From Nonomuraea fuscirosea (GTDB lineage: Bacteria > Actinomycetota > Actinomycetes > Streptosporangiales > Streptosporangiaceae), in the NCBI RefSeq assembly GCF_003001935.1, contig NZ_PVNG01000002.1:186001-250000 (forward strand): a stretch of DNA of 64,000 bases, given 5' to 3'. Below are positions 53,347-64,000 of this stretch, piece after piece. A model generated the notes under the pieces. The model made no database searches. It had not been told where the DNA came from and saw only the letters and a list, made by a program, of their open reading frames with translations. Both the position numbers and the translations under genes were made by a program. Each line of letters begins with the position of its first letter. The stretch's first letter is position 1.

Positions 53347-56300
53347 ATGGTCGCGCAGTTGGAATCCCCCTACGCACATGGACCGCTCCATCCGGCGGAT
53401 CTCCGCCCGCTGCTCGTGGCCCTGCGCGGGCTGCGTGACGGCAACTTCAAAGCCAGGCTCGAACTGCCCGGCGATCCCCTCCTGGCGGAGCTGGCGACGA
53501 CGCTCAACCAGGTCCTCGACCGCAACGAGCACCTCTCCGGCGAGCTGACCCGCCTGCGCACGGAGGTGGCCAGGCGCGGGCGGCTCGACGAGCGGCTCAG
53601 CCCCAGCCCGGGCACCGGCGGCTGGGCGGTCAACGTGGCCGCCGTCAACACCCTCATCGACGCGCTCGTCATCCCCGCCGCCAAGGCCACCAGGGTGCTC
53701 AACGCGGTCGCGGACGGCGACCTGTCCAAGCGGGTCGACCTCCAGGAGGACGACCGGCCGCTGCGCGGCGGGCTGCAGCTGATGGGCAAGGCGGTCAACC
53801 GCATGGTCGAGCAGCTCGCGCTGTTCTCCGGCGAGGTGACGCGGGTGGCCCGCGAGGTCGGCACCGAGGGCAGGCTCGGCGGCCGGGCCAAGGTGCAGGG
53901 CATGTCGGGCAGCTGGCGCGACGTGACCGAGGCCGTCAACGCCATGGCCGGGCGGCTGACGGCCCAGGTGCGCGACATCGCGGTGGTGACCACCGCCGTG
54001 GCCAGGGGCGACCTGACCAGGCAGGTGACCGTCGAGGCCACCGGTGAGCTGCTGGAGCTCAAGCTGACCGTCAACACGATGGTCGACCAGCTCTCGGCGT
54101 TCGCCAGCGAGGTGACCAGGGTGGCCCGCGAGGTCGGCACGGAGGGTCAGCTGGGCGGCCGGGCCGAGGTGAAGGGCGTGCTCGGCACCTGGAAGGACCT
54201 GACCGACAACGTCAACTTCATGGCCTCCAACCTGACCACGCAGGTGCGCTCGATCGCCCAGGTGACCACGGCGGTGGCCAACGGCGACCTGTCGAAGAAG
54301 ATCACCGTGGACGCGCGCGGGGAGATCCTCCAGCTCAAGGACACCATCAACACGATGGTGGGGCAGTTGTCGGCGTTCGCCGACGAGGTGACGCGGGTGG
54401 CCCGCGAGGTCGGCACGGAGGGCCGGCTGGGCGGTCAGGCGCAGGTGCGGGGTGTGAGCGGGGTCTGGAAGGACCTGACCGACAACGTCAACTTCATGGC
54501 CTCCAACCTCACCGAGCAGGTGCGCGACATCGCGCAGGTGGCCACCGCCGTCGCCCAGGGCGACCTCAGCCGCAAGATCAGTGTGGACGTCAAGGGCGAG
54601 ATCCTCCAGCTCAAGGACACCGTCAACACGATGGTGGGGCAGTTGTCGGCGTTCGCCGACGAGGTGACCAGGGTGGCCCGTGAGGTGGGCACGGAGGGCC
54701 GGCTGGGCGGTCAGGCGCAGGTGCGGGGTGTGTCGGGGGTGTGGAAGGACCTGACCGACAACGTGAACTTCATGGCCTCCAACCTGACCAGCCAGGTACG
54801 CAGCATCGCCATGGTCACCACCGCCATCGCCAACGGCGACCTGTCCAAGAAGATCACCGTGGACGCCCGGGGCGAGATCCTCCAGCTCAAGGACACCATC
54901 AACGCCACCGTGGACAAACTGTCGGCGTTCGCCGACGAGGTGACGCGGGTGGCGCGTGAGGTGGGCACGGAGGGGCGGCTGGGCGGTCAGGCGCAGGTGC
55001 GGGGTGTGAGCGGGGTCTGGAAGGACCTGACCGACAACGTCAACTTCATGGCCTCCAACCTCACCAGCCAGGTACGCAACATCGCCCAGGTCGCCACCGC
55101 CGTCGCCAACGGCGACCTGCTGAAGAAGATCGACGTGGACGCCCGGGGCGAGATCCTGGAGCTCAAGACCACGATCAACACCATGGTCGACACGCTGTCC
55201 TCGTTCTCGTCCGAGGTGACCAGGGTGGCCCGCGAGGTCGGCTCGGAGGGCAGGCTGGGCGGTCAGGCCGAGGTCGAGGGCGTCTACGGCACCTGGGAGC
55301 GCCTGACCAAGAACGTCAACCAGCTGGCCGGCAACCTCACCACCCAGGTCCGCGCCATCGCCGAGGTGGCCAGCGCCGTCGCCCAGGGCGACCTCAGCCG
55401 CTCGATCAGCGTCGAGGCCAAGGGCGAGGTCGCCGAGCTGAAGAACAACGTCAACCTCATGGTCGCCAACCTGCGCGAGACCACCCGCGCGAAGGACTGG
55501 CTGGAGAGCAACCTGGCTCGCATCGCGGGCCTCATGCAGGGGCACCGCGATCTGGTCGAGGTCGCCGACCTGATCCTGCGCGAGCTGACGCCGCTGGTCA
55601 GCGCCCAGTACGGCGCCTTCTTCCTGGCCGAGGCCGCCTCCTTCGACGGCTCGCTGGCCTTCATCGCCGGCTACGGCGCCGCCCACGACGTGCTGCCCGG
55701 CCAGGGCACCGCCGGGCCCGGGCTCATCAGGCAGGCGGCCCTGGAACGCAAGCGCATCCTGCTGGGCGACGTGCCGCCCGGCTACATCAAGGTCCACACG
55801 GGGCTCGGCGAGGCCGCTCCGGCCAGCGTGGTGGTGCTGCCCATCGTGTTCGAGGACAAGGTGCTCGGGGTGATCGAGCTGGCCTCGTTCAGCCGGTTCA
55901 GCGACGTGCACCTGGCCTTCTTCGACCAGTTCGTGGTCACCATCGGCGTGGCCATCAACACCATCATCGCCAACGCCCGCACCGAGGCGCTGCTGTCGGA
56001 GTCGCAGCGCCTGGCCCAGCAGCTCCAGGGCCGCTCGGACGAGCTGCAGCGCCAGCAGGCCGAGCTGCGCAGGTCGAACGCCGCGCTGGAGGAGAAGGCC
56101 CACCTGCTGGCCACCTCCTCCCGCTACAAGTCGGAGTTCCTGGCCAACATGTCCCACGAGCTGCGCACACCGCTCAACAGCCTGCTCATCCTGGCCAGGC
56201 TGCTGGCCGACAACCCCGGCGGCAACCTGTCGGAGCAGGAGGTCGAGTTCGCCACCACGATCCACAACGCCGGCAGCGACCTGCTCCAGCTCATCAACGA

Positions 56301-57372
56301 CATCCTCGACCTGTCCAAGATCGAGGCCGGGCGGATGGACGTGCGGCCTGAACGGCTGCCGCTGAGCAAGCTGCTCGACTACGTGGACGCCACCTTCCGC
56401 CCGCTGACCGTGGACCGGGGGCTCAAGCTGGAGATCGAGGTCACCCCCGGCACCCCCGTCCAGCTCTACAACGACGAGCGCCGGCTGCAGCAGATCCTGC
56501 GCAACCTGCTGTCGAACGCGGTCAAGTTCACCTCCGCCGGCGAGGTGCGCCTGGTCGTCTCCGTCGCCGGGGACCGGCCCGACCCCGAGGGCCGCCCGAT
56601 GATCGCGTTCGCGGTCAGCGACACCGGCATCGGCATCGCCGCCGACAAGCTGCCGGCCATTTTCGGCGCCTTCCAGCAGGCCGACGGCACCACCAGCCGC
56701 AAGTACGGGGGCACCGGCCTCGGCCTGTCGATCAGCAGCGAGATCGCCCGCCTGCTCGGCGGCGAGATCCACGCCGTCAGCGATCCCGGCCTGGGCAGCA
56801 CGTTCACCCTGTTCGTGCCGGCCGGCCGGGCGACGGCCACGCTCGCGGACGAGCTGGAGTGGGCGGAGGAGCCGATGCCGGAGACCCTCACGGCCCCGGC
56901 CGGGTGGCCGGCCGCCGACGGCGACGACCCGTGGCGCTCCACGCTCATCCGGTTGAAGGACAGCCCGGCCGGGGAGATCTTCGCGGGGCGGCGGGTGCTC
57001 ATCGTGGACGACGACATCCGCAACGTCTACGCCCTGACGCACGTGCTCGGCCGCCTCGGCATGGAGATCGTCTACGCGGAGAACGGCAGGGAGGGGCTGG
57101 AGGCCCTCGAACGCGAGAAGGACATCGCCCTCGTCCTCATGGACGTGATGATGCCCGAGATGGACGGCTACGAGACGCTCACCGCCGTACGCCAGACGCC
57201 CGCCTTCGCCGGCCTGCCCATCATCGCGCTCACCGCCAAGGCCATGCCGGGCGACAGGGAGAAGACGATCGCCTGCGGAGCCTCGGACTACGTGCCCAAA
57301 CCGGTGGACGTGGACCAGCTCCTGGAGGTGATGCGGGGGTGGCTCGCGGGTGAACGGGAGGCCGGCGGATGA
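53347..57372 (+). CDS. osaA: OsaA-like hybrid histidine kinase with HAMP repeat array
   Basis: The 1341-residue protein has no obvious membrane segment. An N-terminal HAMP-like region leads into six units of 92 residues beginning [13 protein letters not shown], a cytosolic HAMP array, then a GAF domain (about 745-900), HisKA with His937 ([11 protein letters not shown]), HATPase (NAVKFT, GTGLGLS) and a C-terminal receiver with Asp1266 ([12 protein letters not shown]). OsaA in Streptomyces is the osmotic-stress hybrid kinase beside osaB and ftsK. ATG 53347 follows AAGAAGG. The stop overlaps osaB by 4 bases. Confidence 0.85.
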   Translation: MVAQLESPYAHGPLHPADLRPLLVALRGLRDGNFKARLELPGDPLLAELATTLNQVLDRNEHLSGELTRLRTEVARRGRLDERLSPSPGTGGWAVNVAAVNTLIDALVIPAAKATRVLNAVADGDLSKRVDLQEDDRPLRGGLQLMGKAVNRMVEQLALFSGEVTRVAREVGTEGRLGGRAKVQGMSGSWRDVTEAVNAMAGRLTAQVRDIAVVTTAVARGDLTRQVTVEATGELLELKLTVNTMVDQLSAFASEVTRVAREVGTEGQLGGRAEVKGVLGTWKDLTDNVNFMASNLTTQVRSIAQVTTAVANGDLSKKITVDARGEILQLKDTINTMVGQLSAFADEVTRVAREVGTEGRLGGQAQVRGVSGVWKDLTDNVNFMASNLTEQVRDIAQVATAVAQGDLSRKISVDVKGEILQLKDTVNTMVGQLSAFADEVTRVAREVGTEGRLGGQAQVRGVSGVWKDLTDNVNFMASNLTSQVRSIAMVTTAIANGDLSKKITVDARGEILQLKDTINATVDKLSAFADEVTRVAREVGTEGRLGGQAQVRGVSGVWKDLTDNVNFMASNLTSQVRNIAQVATAVANGDLLKKIDVDARGEILELKTTINTMVDTLSSFSSEVTRVAREVGSEGRLGGQAEVEGVYGTWERLTKNVNQLAGNLTTQVRAIAEVASAVAQGDLSRSISVEAKGEVAELKNNVNLMVANLRETTRAKDWLESNLARIAGLMQGHRDLVEVADLILRELTPLVSAQYGAFFLAEAASFDGSLAFIAGYGAAHDVLPGQGTAGPGLIRQAALERKRILLGDVPPGYIKVHTGLGEAAPASVVVLPIVFEDKVLGVIELASFSRFSDVHLAFFDQFVVTIGVAINTIIANARTEALLSESQRLAQQLQGRSDELQRQQAELRRSNAALEEKAHLLATSSRYKSEFLANMSHELRTPLNSLLILARLLADNPGGNLSEQEVEFATTIHNAGSDLLQLINDILDLSKIEAGRMDVRPERLPLSKLLDYVDATFRPLTVDRGLKLEIEVTPGTPVQLYNDERRLQQILRNLLSNAVKFTSAGEVRLVVSVAGDRPDPEGRPMIAFAVSDTGIGIAADKLPAIFGAFQQADGTTSRKYGGTGLGLSISSEIARLLGGEIHAVSDPGLGSTFTLFVPAGRATATLADELEWAEEPMPETLTAPAGWPAADGDDPWRSTLIRLKDSPAGEIFAGRRVLIVDDDIRNVYALTHVLGRLGMEIVYAENGREGLEALEREKDIALVLMDVMMPEMDGYETLTAVRQTPAFAGLPIIALTAKAMPGDREKTIACGASDYVPKPVDVDQLLEVMRGWLAGEREAGG
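53833..55488 (+). repeat. Six exact-period 276-bp HAMP repeats in osaA
   Basis: GAGGTGAC-type unit starts fall at 53833, 54109, 54385, 54661, 54937 and 55213, exactly 276 bases apart. Units 3-5 are nearly identical at DNA level, units 1, 2 and 6 more divergent. The period is 92 codons. Confidence 0.95.
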
Positions 57373-57983
57373 ACCGGCAGGTCAAGATCCTGGTGGTGGA
57401 CGACAACGAGGAGAGCCTGGTCGCGCTGGAGGCCGTGCTCAGGCCGTTGCAGCAGGTCCTGTTCAAGGCCAGGTCGGGGGCCGAGGCGATGAAGCTGATG
57501 CTGCGCCACGACTTCGCCGTCGTGCTGCTCGACGTGCTCATGCCGGGCATGGACGGGTTCGAGACCGCCACCCACATCAAGCGCCTCGACCAGACCCGCG
57601 ACGTGCCCATCATCTTCCTGACCGGCACCGAGCCGGGCGCGGGCTCGGCCTTCCGGGGGTACGCGGTGGGCGCGGTCGACTACCTCACCAAGCCCTTCGA
57701 CCCCTGGGTGCTGCGCTCCAAGGTGACGGTGTTCATGGAGCTGTTCCGCAAGTCCTCGGTGCTGAGGGAGCAGGCGGCGCTGCTGGCCCAGCTCGTCCGC
57801 GACCACGAGGCGCTGGCGGGTTTCGCGCGCCGGCTCGGGGCGGTGGAGTCGCGGCTCGCGGGGCTGTCGGAGGTGGAGGGGGAGGACGAGGGGCTGCGGG
57901 AGGCGGTCAAGGATCTGGCGGACCGGGTGGGGGCCATGCAGGCCGCGTTCGAGGCGGTGTCGTCCGTACGGGGGCGGGAATGA
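57369..57983 (+). CDS. osaB: OsaB-like response regulator
   Basis: The 204-residue regulator has a receiver domain with the acidic pair 11-12, phosphoacceptor Asp55 (VVLLDVLMPGMDG) and Lys in YLTKPFD, then an alpha-helical, coiled-coil-like C-terminus (EALAGFARRLGAVESRLAGL) without a DNA-binding domain. OsaB in Streptomyces is needed for growth and development at high osmolarity and has the same layout. Overlaps osaA by 4 bases. Confidence 0.85.
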   Translation: MNRQVKILVVDDNEESLVALEAVLRPLQQVLFKARSGAEAMKLMLRHDFAVVLLDVLMPGMDGFETATHIKRLDQTRDVPIIFLTGTEPGAGSAFRGYAVGAVDYLTKPFDPWVLRSKVTVFMELFRKSSVLREQAALLAQLVRDHEALAGFARRLGAVESRLAGLSEVEGEDEGLREAVKDLADRVGAMQAAFEAVSSVRGRE

Positions 57984-58075
57984 GCAGGGCGGACGAGCCC
58001 GCCGGGTGAGGTTCGTGTCAGGACATCGGCGTGGCTGCGCGCGTTCTGCGGTGTCTCCGTCGTACCTTTGGCATC

Positions 58076-60595
58076 ATGGCCACCCGTACGCCGAAAAGCG
58101 CATCGAAGGGGCCGGCGAAGCGGTCGGCCTCGTCTCGCTCGACCACCGCCAAGCGCGGGAGCACGCCGGCGGGGCGGCCCAGGGCCAAGACGGCCGCGTC
58201 CGGCCGCAAGTCCCCGGTGACCCATCAGGACCCGATCAGCTGGGTCTTCACCATGATCGGCAAGCTGATCGTCGGGCTGTGGATGCTGCTCGCCAACGGC
58301 ATCGGCAGCACGGCCAGGGCGCTGGGCAAGAACGCCAGGGAGCTCGATCCGGCGCACCGCCGCGACGGGATGGGCCTGACCGTGCTCGCGGGCGCGATCG
58401 TGCTCGCGGCCATGACCTGGCGCACCTCGGACGGCGCGGTGGCCGGAGTGGTCAACGCGACCGTGCACGGCGTGTTCGGCTCGCTGGCCTGGGCGCTGCC
58501 GCTGCTGCTCGGCCTGCTGGCCTGGCGCTATCTGCGCCACCCCGACCAGAACGCCGACACCGGCCGCATGGTGATCGGCTGGGCCGCGCTGATGGTCGGC
58601 GTGCTCGGCGTCATCCACGTGGCCAACGACACCCCCTACCCGGCCGGCGAGGGCCAGGGCATGGACAAGGTGGCGCAGGCCGGAGGCATGGTCGGCTTCA
58701 TCGTGTCGGCGCCGCCGATGAGCATCCTGCCCCCGTGGGTGACGATCCCGCTGCTGCTGCTCCTGTCCGGGTTCGGCGTGCTGGTGATCACCGCCACGCC
58801 GGTGCACCGCATCCCCGAGCGGCTGGCCGAGCTCAGGCACCTGCTGTTCGAGCGGCACGCCGAGCAGGAGACGCCGAAGCAGCCGGCCAGGAAGCGGACC
58901 AGGACCAAGAAGGGCGAAGGCGGCGAGGACGGCGAGGGCGGCGACATCGTCAAGCCGTACGACACCCCGGTGCTGGCCGAGAAGGACAAGCGGCCAGACC
59001 ACTCGCCCGAGATCGTGCCGGGGCTGACGGACGAGGAGGAAACGCCCGCTCCCGAGGCCGAGCGCAAGCCCGAGCCGCCGCAGCCGACGCCCGCGCCGCG
59101 CAAGGTCGAGCAGCTCGTGCTGTCGCCGCAGGCGGGCCCGTACGGGCTGCCCGACCTGCAGCACCTCAAGCAGGGCACGGCGCCCAAGCCGCAGACCAAG
59201 GCCAACACGACCGTGGTCAACGCGCTCACCAGCGTGCTGGAGCAGTTCGCCATCGACGCGCAGGTGATCGGCTTCACGCGGGGGCCGACCGTGACCCGCT
59301 ACGAGATCGAGCTCGGGCCCGCGGTCAAGGTCGAGAAGGTCACCGCGCTCACCAAGAACATCGCCTACGCCGTCAAGTCGGCGGACGTGCGCATCCTGTC
59401 GCCGATCCCGGGCAAGTCGGCTATCGGCGTCGAGATCCCCAACGCCGACAAGGACCTGGTCTCGCTCGGCGACGTGCTGCGTTCGCAGGTGGCGCAGGCC
59501 GACCACCATCCGATGATCGTCGGCCTGGGCAAGGACGTCGAGGGCCGCACCATCGTGGCCAACCTGGCCAAGATGCCCCACCTGCTCATCGCGGGCGCCA
59601 CCGGCGCGGGCAAGTCGGTCTGCGTCAACGGGCTGATCACCAGCATCCTCATGCGGGCCACCCCCGACGAGGTGCGCATGGTGCTGGTGGACCCCAAGCG
59701 GGTCGAGCTCAGCGTGTACGAGGGCATCCCCCACCTCATCACCCCCATCATCACGAACCCGAAGAAGGCCGCCGAGGCCCTGGAATGGGTCGTGGGCGAG
59801 ATGGACCGGCGCTACGACGACCTGGCCGCCTCGGGGTTCCGGCACGTCGACGAGTTCAACAAGGCCGTGCGGGCGGGCAAGCTGCAGCCGCCGCCCGGCA
59901 GCGAGCGGGTCTACCAGCCTTACCCGTACCTGCTGGTGATCGTGGACGAGCTGGCCGACCTGATGATGGTGGCCCCGCGTGACGTCGAGGACTCGATCGT
60001 GCGCATCACGCAGCTCGCCCGCGCGGCCGGCATCCACCTGGTGATCGCCACCCAGCGGCCGAGCGTGGACGTCGTCACCGGCCTGATCAAGGCCAACGTG
60101 CCGTCCAGGCTGGCGTTCGCGGTGTCCTCGCTCACCGACTCGCGGGTCATCCTCGACCAGCCCGGCGCCGACAAGCTGGTCGGCCAGGGTGACGCGCTGT
60201 TCCTGCCGATGGGCGCGAGCAAGCCGATCCGGATCCAGAACGCGTTCGTCTCGGAGAAGGAGATCGCCGGGATCGTCTCGCACTGCAAGGAGCAGATGCA
60301 GGTCGAATACCGCGACGACGTCGCGGCGGCGCCGGTCAAGCGGGAGATCGACGAGGAGATCGGCGACGACCTCGACGTGCTGATCCAGGCGGCGGAGCTG
60401 ATCGTGACCACGCAGTTCGGCTCGACCTCGATGTTGCAGCGCAAGCTGCGGGTCGGGTTCGCCAAGGCGGGGCGGCTGATGGACCTGCTGGAGAGCCGCA
60501 ACGTGGTCGGCCCGAGCGAGGGTTCCAAGGCTCGCGAAGTGCTGGTCAAGCCCGACGATCTGCCTGGTTTGCTGGCCGATCTGCGTGGCGAATGA
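58076..60595 (+). CDS. ftsK: DNA translocase FtsK
   Basis: FtsK pumps chromosomal DNA through closing septa, important for sporulation septation in actinomycetes. The 839-residue protein has four membrane segments (about 65-260), a charged linker (KKGEGGEDGEGG region), the motor with Walker A GATGAGKSV (Lys513) and Walker B LLVIVDELADLM, and a C-terminal gamma winged helix (FGSTSMLQRKLRVGFAKAGRLMDLLE) that reads KOPS-like sequences. ATG 58076 chosen; the longer in-frame start has no ribosome-binding site. Confidence 0.95.
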   Translation: MATRTPKSASKGPAKRSASSRSTTAKRGSTPAGRPRAKTAASGRKSPVTHQDPISWVFTMIGKLIVGLWMLLANGIGSTARALGKNARELDPAHRRDGMGLTVLAGAIVLAAMTWRTSDGAVAGVVNATVHGVFGSLAWALPLLLGLLAWRYLRHPDQNADTGRMVIGWAALMVGVLGVIHVANDTPYPAGEGQGMDKVAQAGGMVGFIVSAPPMSILPPWVTIPLLLLLSGFGVLVITATPVHRIPERLAELRHLLFERHAEQETPKQPARKRTRTKKGEGGEDGEGGDIVKPYDTPVLAEKDKRPDHSPEIVPGLTDEEETPAPEAERKPEPPQPTPAPRKVEQLVLSPQAGPYGLPDLQHLKQGTAPKPQTKANTTVVNALTSVLEQFAIDAQVIGFTRGPTVTRYEIELGPAVKVEKVTALTKNIAYAVKSADVRILSPIPGKSAIGVEIPNADKDLVSLGDVLRSQVAQADHHPMIVGLGKDVEGRTIVANLAKMPHLLIAGATGAGKSVCVNGLITSILMRATPDEVRMVLVDPKRVELSVYEGIPHLITPIITNPKKAAEALEWVVGEMDRRYDDLAASGFRHVDEFNKAVRAGKLQPPPGSERVYQPYPYLLVIVDELADLMMVAPRDVEDSIVRITQLARAAGIHLVIATQRPSVDVVTGLIKANVPSRLAFAVSSLTDSRVILDQPGADKLVGQGDALFLPMGASKPIRIQNAFVSEKEIAGIVSHCKEQMQVEYRDDVAAAPVKREIDEEIGDDLDVLIQAAELIVTTQFGSTSMLQRKLRVGFAKAGRLMDLLESRNVVGPSEGSKAREVLVKPDDLPGLLADLRGE

Positions 60596-60677
60596 CCCCA
60601 ATGCGCGCTTGCCTGGCGATAACTGATTGAATATGTACCACCACGAAGAGTAGTCGGTGTGGTGGGGGGCGTTCGCT

Positions 60678-61439
60678 GTGCAGGAGCAGAGCATCGGGGC
60701 CATGCTGGCAGCGGCCAGGCAGTCGGCCGGGCTAACGGTCGCGCAGGTCAGCGCGGCTACCAGGATTCGCGAGGCGATCATCCATGGCATGGAACAGGAT
60801 GAGTACGGCCAGTGCGGGGGTGACTTCTACGCCAGAGGGCATGTCAGGGCCGTGGCCGCCGCCGTGGGGCTCGACCCCGAGGCCACGGTCCATCTCTACG
60901 ACCAGAACCACGGAGGGGTGCCGCAACCGGTGCGGGCCTCGGCCGTGTTCCAGGCGGACCGGAAGATCAACGTGCCCGAGCGCCGGGGGCCCAACTGGAC
61001 GATGGCGCTGGGCGTGGCCCTGGCCATCGTCGTGGTCTTCGGCACCATGCGGGTGCTGGGCGGCGCGAGTGACCAGGTGCGGACGGGAGACGTGCGGGCG
61101 GCCTCGGCCCGGCCCAGCGTCCCGCCGAACACGCCGATCACCGAGGCGCCCAGGCCGGCGCCGTCCAAGGTGAGCGCCAAGGGCCTGGTGACGGTGCGTA
61201 TCAAGGCGAAGCGGTCGTCGTACGTGAACGTGCACGACGCCGAAGGGCAGAAGTTGTTCTCGGGCACGCTGAAGGCGGGCAAGACGTCCACCTGGAAGGC
61301 GCCGGAGAAGGTCAACGTGCTGCTTTCCGACGCCGGAGCCGTAACGCTGCACGTCAACGGCAAGAAGGTCAAGGGTCTCGGCGGCAGCGGGGACATGGTG
61401 CGGCGCTCGTTCGGGCCGCCGAAACCGCAGTCACGGTAG
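60678..61439 (+). CDS. RodZ-like helix-turn-helix membrane protein
   Basis: The 253-residue protein has an N-terminal XRE-type HTH ([33 protein letters not shown]), one membrane segment ([16 protein letters not shown] near 112-128) and an extracytoplasmic beta-rich DUF4115 domain ([24 protein letters not shown]). This is the RodZ architecture, linked to MreB and cell shape. GTG 60678 is the likely start. Position after ftsK matches other actinomycetes. Confidence 0.85.
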   Translation: MQEQSIGAMLAAARQSAGLTVAQVSAATRIREAIIHGMEQDEYGQCGGDFYARGHVRAVAAAVGLDPEATVHLYDQNHGGVPQPVRASAVFQADRKINVPERRGPNWTMALGVALAIVVVFGTMRVLGGASDQVRTGDVRAASARPSVPPNTPITEAPRPAPSKVSAKGLVTVRIKAKRSSYVNVHDAEGQKLFSGTLKAGKTSTWKAPEKVNVLLSDAGAVTLHVNGKKVKGLGGSGDMVRRSFGPPKPQSR

Positions 61440-61509
61440 CAGCGGGCGGGTCGCGCGGGGGAGCCCGTGCAACAGGTGGTGGCCAACTCCCGATACCGTA
61501 GTGTTCACC

Positions 61510-62919
61510 ATGTCATCCCGCCGAACCGCATCGCTGATCACTCTGGGCTGCGCACGCAACGAGGTCGACTCCGAGGAGCTGGCCGCGCGACTCGAGGCTG
61601 CCGGTTGGCAGCTGGGCGACGACGACCCCGATGTCGTCGTCGTCAACACGTGTGGCTTCATCGACTCGGCCAAGAAGGACTCCATCGACACGCTGCTGGC
61701 CGCCGCCGACTCGGGCGTCAAGGTCGTCGCCGCGGGCTGCATGGCCGAGCGCTACGGCAACGAGCTGGCCGAGGCACTGCCCGAGGCCAGCGCGGTCATC
61801 TCCTTCGACGACTACGCCGAGATCGGCGGCCGCCTCGACGACGTGCTCGAAGGCCGGCCGCTGAAGCCGCACAGCCCACGCGACCGCCGCACCCTGCTAC
61901 CCATCTCGCCGGTGGACCGTGCCAGCGCGGCCAAGACGAGCATCCCCGGTCACGGTGACCTGCCGGCGGGCCTGGCGCCCGCCAGCGGGCCGCGCGTGCT
62001 GCGCAAACGGCTCGACGAGAGCCCGGTGGCCTCGCTCAAGCTGGCCTCGGGCTGCGACCGGCGCTGCACCTTCTGCGCCATTCCCGCCTTCCGCGGCTCC
62101 TACGTCTCCCGTAAGCCCGACGAGCTGCTGGCCGAGGCCGACTGGCTGGCTCACAGGGGGGTGCGCGAGCTGGTCCTGGTGAGCGAGAACTCCACCTCCT
62201 ACGGCAAGGACCTGGGCGACCTGCGGGCGCTGGAGAAGCTGCTGCCGGAGCTGGCCGCGGTCGAGGGCATCGAACGGGTGCGGGTCAGCTACCTCCAGCC
62301 GGCCGAGCTGCGTCCGGGCCTGATCGAGGTGCTCACCGCCACCGAGGGCGTCGTCCCCTACTTCGACCTGTCCTTCCAGCACGCCAGCGGCACGGTGCTG
62401 CGCCGGATGCGCCGCTTCGGCGACCCCGGGCGCTTCCTCGGGCTGCTGGAGTCGGTCCGCGAGCGCGCCCCCGAGGCGGGCGTGCGCTCCAACTTCATCG
62501 TGGGCTTCCCCGGCGAGACGGAGGAGGAGTTCGGCGAGCTGGTCGGCTTCCTGGAGCAGGCCAGGCTCGACGTGATCGGCGTGTTCGGCTACTCCGACGA
62601 GGACGGCACGGAGGCCGCGGGGCTGCCGGGCAAGCTGGAGCAGGAGGTCGTCGACGAGCGCGTGCGCGTGCTCACCGAACTGGCCGAGGAGCTGACCGCC
62701 CAGCGCGCGGAGGAGCGCATCGGCACCGAGGTCGACGTCCTGATCGACGACGACCTCGGCGACGGCGGCTACGAGGGCAGGGCGGCGCACCAGGGCCCGG
62801 AGGTGGACGGCTCGGTCACGGTGCAGGGCATCGGCCTGGTCAAGGGGCAGATCGTACGCGCGGTGGTGGTCGACGCCGAGGGGGTTGACCTGATCGCGCG
62901 CATCAAGGCCGGCCCATGA
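61510..62919 (+). CDS. rimO: Ribosomal protein S12 methylthiotransferase RimO
   Basis: RimO adds a methylthio group to the Asp of ribosomal protein S12. The 469-residue protein has the UPF0004 domain ([22 protein letters not shown], Cys13), the radical-SAM motif Cys182-x3-Cys186-x2-Cys189 ([15 protein letters not shown]), and a C-terminal TRAM domain. The [13 protein letters not shown] signature separates RimO from MiaB. ATG 61510 chosen; GTG 61501 is an alternative. Its stop overlaps pgsA by 4 bases. Confidence 0.93.
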   Translation: MSSRRTASLITLGCARNEVDSEELAARLEAAGWQLGDDDPDVVVVNTCGFIDSAKKDSIDTLLAAADSGVKVVAAGCMAERYGNELAEALPEASAVISFDDYAEIGGRLDDVLEGRPLKPHSPRDRRTLLPISPVDRASAAKTSIPGHGDLPAGLAPASGPRVLRKRLDESPVASLKLASGCDRRCTFCAIPAFRGSYVSRKPDELLAEADWLAHRGVRELVLVSENSTSYGKDLGDLRALEKLLPELAAVEGIERVRVSYLQPAELRPGLIEVLTATEGVVPYFDLSFQHASGTVLRRMRRFGDPGRFLGLLESVRERAPEAGVRSNFIVGFPGETEEEFGELVGFLEQARLDVIGVFGYSDEDGTEAAGLPGKLEQEVVDERVRVLTELAEELTAQRAEERIGTEVDVLIDDDLGDGGYEGRAAHQGPEVDGSVTVQGIGLVKGQIVRAVVVDAEGVDLIARIKAGP

Positions 62920-63488
62920 AAAGGGACGAGCGCCGCGTGGTAAGCCCGTGGAACATCGCCAACGTCCTCACGGTCCTCCGGTTGGTGCTCGTCCCCTTCT
63001 TCGTCGTCTGTCTCTTCCTGCCGGGCACGGGCTGGCGCCTGGGCGCGCTGGCGCTGTTCGGGGTGGCCTCGCTGACCGATCACCTCGACGGCGAGCTGGC
63101 CCGGCGCTACGGCCTCATCACCGACTTCGGCAAGATCGCCGACCCGATCGCCGACAAGGCGCTCACCGGGGCGGCGCTGGTGAGCCTGTCGATCCTCGGC
63201 GAGCTGCCCTGGTGGGTCACGATCGTCATCGTCGGCCGGGAGGTGGCCATCACCGGGCTGCGGTTCGTGCTGCTGCGGCACGCGGTCATCCCGGCCAGCT
63301 ACGGCGGCAAGGTCAAGACCGTGCTGCAGATCGCCGCCATCGTGCTCTATCTCCTGCCCGGCATTCCCGACCCCGTCAAGTGGGTGGTGATGGGCGGAGC
63401 GGTCGTCGTGACCGTGGGCACGGGCGTCGACTACATCTTCAGGGCCGTGCGACTGCGTCAAGTGGCCAAACGGGCACGCGGGGAGTGA
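62916..63488 (+). CDS. pgsA: CDP-diacylglycerol--glycerol-3-phosphate phosphatidyltransferase
   Basis: PgsA makes phosphatidylglycerol phosphate, the precursor of PG and cardiolipin. The 190-residue integral membrane protein has the CDP-alcohol phosphatidyltransferase motif DG-x2-AR-x8-G-x3-D-x3-D, seen as [20 protein letters not shown] followed by [21 protein letters not shown] is the typical start. Coupled to rimO and followed by cinA. Confidence 0.92.
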   Translation: MKRDERRVVSPWNIANVLTVLRLVLVPFFVVCLFLPGTGWRLGALALFGVASLTDHLDGELARRYGLITDFGKIADPIADKALTGAALVSLSILGELPWWVTIVIVGREVAITGLRFVLLRHAVIPASYGGKVKTVLQIAAIVLYLLPGIPDPVKWVVMGGAVVVTVGTGVDYIFRAVRLRQVAKRARGE

Positions 63489-63491
63489 TCG

Positions 63492-63983
63492 ATGGCGGAT
63501 GTGGCCGAGGTGCTGGCGACGCTGGTGGAGCGGCGGGCCACGGTGGCCGTGGCGGAGTCGCTGACCGGAGGGCTCATCGGGGCCGCGATCACCGCGGTGT
63601 CCGGCTCCTCCAAGGCGTTCAGGGGCGGGGTGATCTCCTACGCCACCGATCTCAAGCACGAGCTGCTGGGGGTGCCGGGTGAGCTGCTGGAGCGCGAGGG
63701 GGCCGTGCATCCGCAGGTGGCGGCCGGCATGGCGGCGGGGGTCGCGCGGGTGTGCGGGGCGACGTACGGGCTGGCGGTGACGGGGGTCGCGGGGCCCGAG
63801 CCGCAGGACGGCAAGGCGGTCGGCACCGTCTTCGTGGCCGTGGCGGGGCCCGGCGGGCAGATTTGGGCCCGGGAATTGAGACTTGAAGGGTCGCGTGAAC
63901 GTATCAGGGTAGAGACGGTGGACGAGGCAGTCGATCTACTGTCAGGTGTGCTGAAGGCGAACATAGGGGAACATTCCGGGTGA
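63492..63983 (+). CDS. cinA: Nicotinamide-nucleotide amidohydrolase PncC (CinA C-terminal domain)
   Basis: The 163-residue single-domain CinA protein deamidates NMN to NaMN. It has the signature AVAESLTGGLIGAAIT (19-34), SYATDLKHELLGVP and VTGVAGPEPQDGKAVGTVF. The N-terminal COG1058 domain of long CinA is absent, which is common in actinomycetes. ATG 63492, 3 bases after the pgsA stop. The window ends 17 bases downstream. Confidence 0.92.
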   Translation: MADVAEVLATLVERRATVAVAESLTGGLIGAAITAVSGSSKAFRGGVISYATDLKHELLGVPGELLEREGAVHPQVAAGMAAGVARVCGATYGLAVTGVAGPEPQDGKAVGTVFVAVAGPGGQIWARELRLEGSRERIRVETVDEAVDLLSGVLKANIGEHSG

Positions 63984-64000
63984 TTACCGTGTTACGTCCC

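Noticed and set aside
53260-57042. 1260-codon minus-strand open frame opposite osaA
   Set aside because: Repeats of the HAMP array read backwards; no homology, no ribosome-binding site of note.

Overview
The window is high-GC actinomycete DNA with frequent GTG starts, 4-bp stop/start overlaps and strong GC3 bias. The two conserved core blocks (nrnA-truB-ribF-rpsO-pnp-M16 peptidase-dapB, and osaC/osaAB-ftsK-rodZ-like-rimO-pgsA-cinA) follow the order known from Streptomyces. The accessory gene content (tandem GntR regulators, UTRA-GntR, ANTAR and MocR proteins, classical MenA) suggests a Streptosporangiaceae-like organism such as Nonomuraea. That assignment is inference.

Layout. 1-8.8 kb is the core RNA-processing, translation and lysine block, with a TRM11-like methyltransferase inserted convergently between truB and ribF. 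8.8-27.2 kb is an accessory stretch: acetyltransferases, an ANTAR regulator, an adenosine-deaminase-like gene next to menA, a CGNR zinc-finger regulator, a MocR regulator divergent from an EamA-type transporter, an R2-like diiron protein, an ASCH protein, two adjacent proteins each made of two GntR winged helices, a decayed kinase gene, radC, an UTRA-GntR regulator, and long non-coding repeat-rich spacers. 27.2-29.8 kb holds dapA and rnj. 31.1-35.8 kb is an ABC exporter operon divergent from a two-component system. 35.9-39.2 kb holds DUF402, chloramphenicol-phosphotransferase-like and sugar-hydrolase-like genes.

39.3-50.8 kb encodes an apparently complete oxidative uronate/aldarate route: uronate dehydrogenase (udh), glucarate dehydratase (gudD-like), 5-dehydro-4-deoxyglucarate dehydratase (kdgD) and 2,5-dioxovalerate dehydrogenase, which together take a hexuronate to 2-oxoglutarate. 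A sugar ABC importer, an IclR regulator, a LacI regulator and aldose 1-epimerase accompany it. A shared near-palindrome close to TGTYCAnATATGTGgACA lies upstream of the importer operon, gudD and, more weakly, iclR-kdgD. 50.8-64 kb is the osmotic-signalling osaC/osaA/osaB group followed by ftsK, rodZ-like, rimO, pgsA and cinA.

The most unusual property is a recurring pattern of short tandem repeats in the accessory part. Different, unrelated repeat units (6, 15, 18 and 42 bp, all multiples of three) are expanded in frame inside at least four loci, with looser low-complexity inserts in three more genes; several spacers carry similar arrays. The sharpest single candidate for something undescribed is a 171-residue ORF with about 14 Gly-Ser dipeptides, coupled by ATGA overlaps to the ABC permease genes on both sides. 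I found no rRNA, tRNA, CRISPR array or intact insertion sequence.
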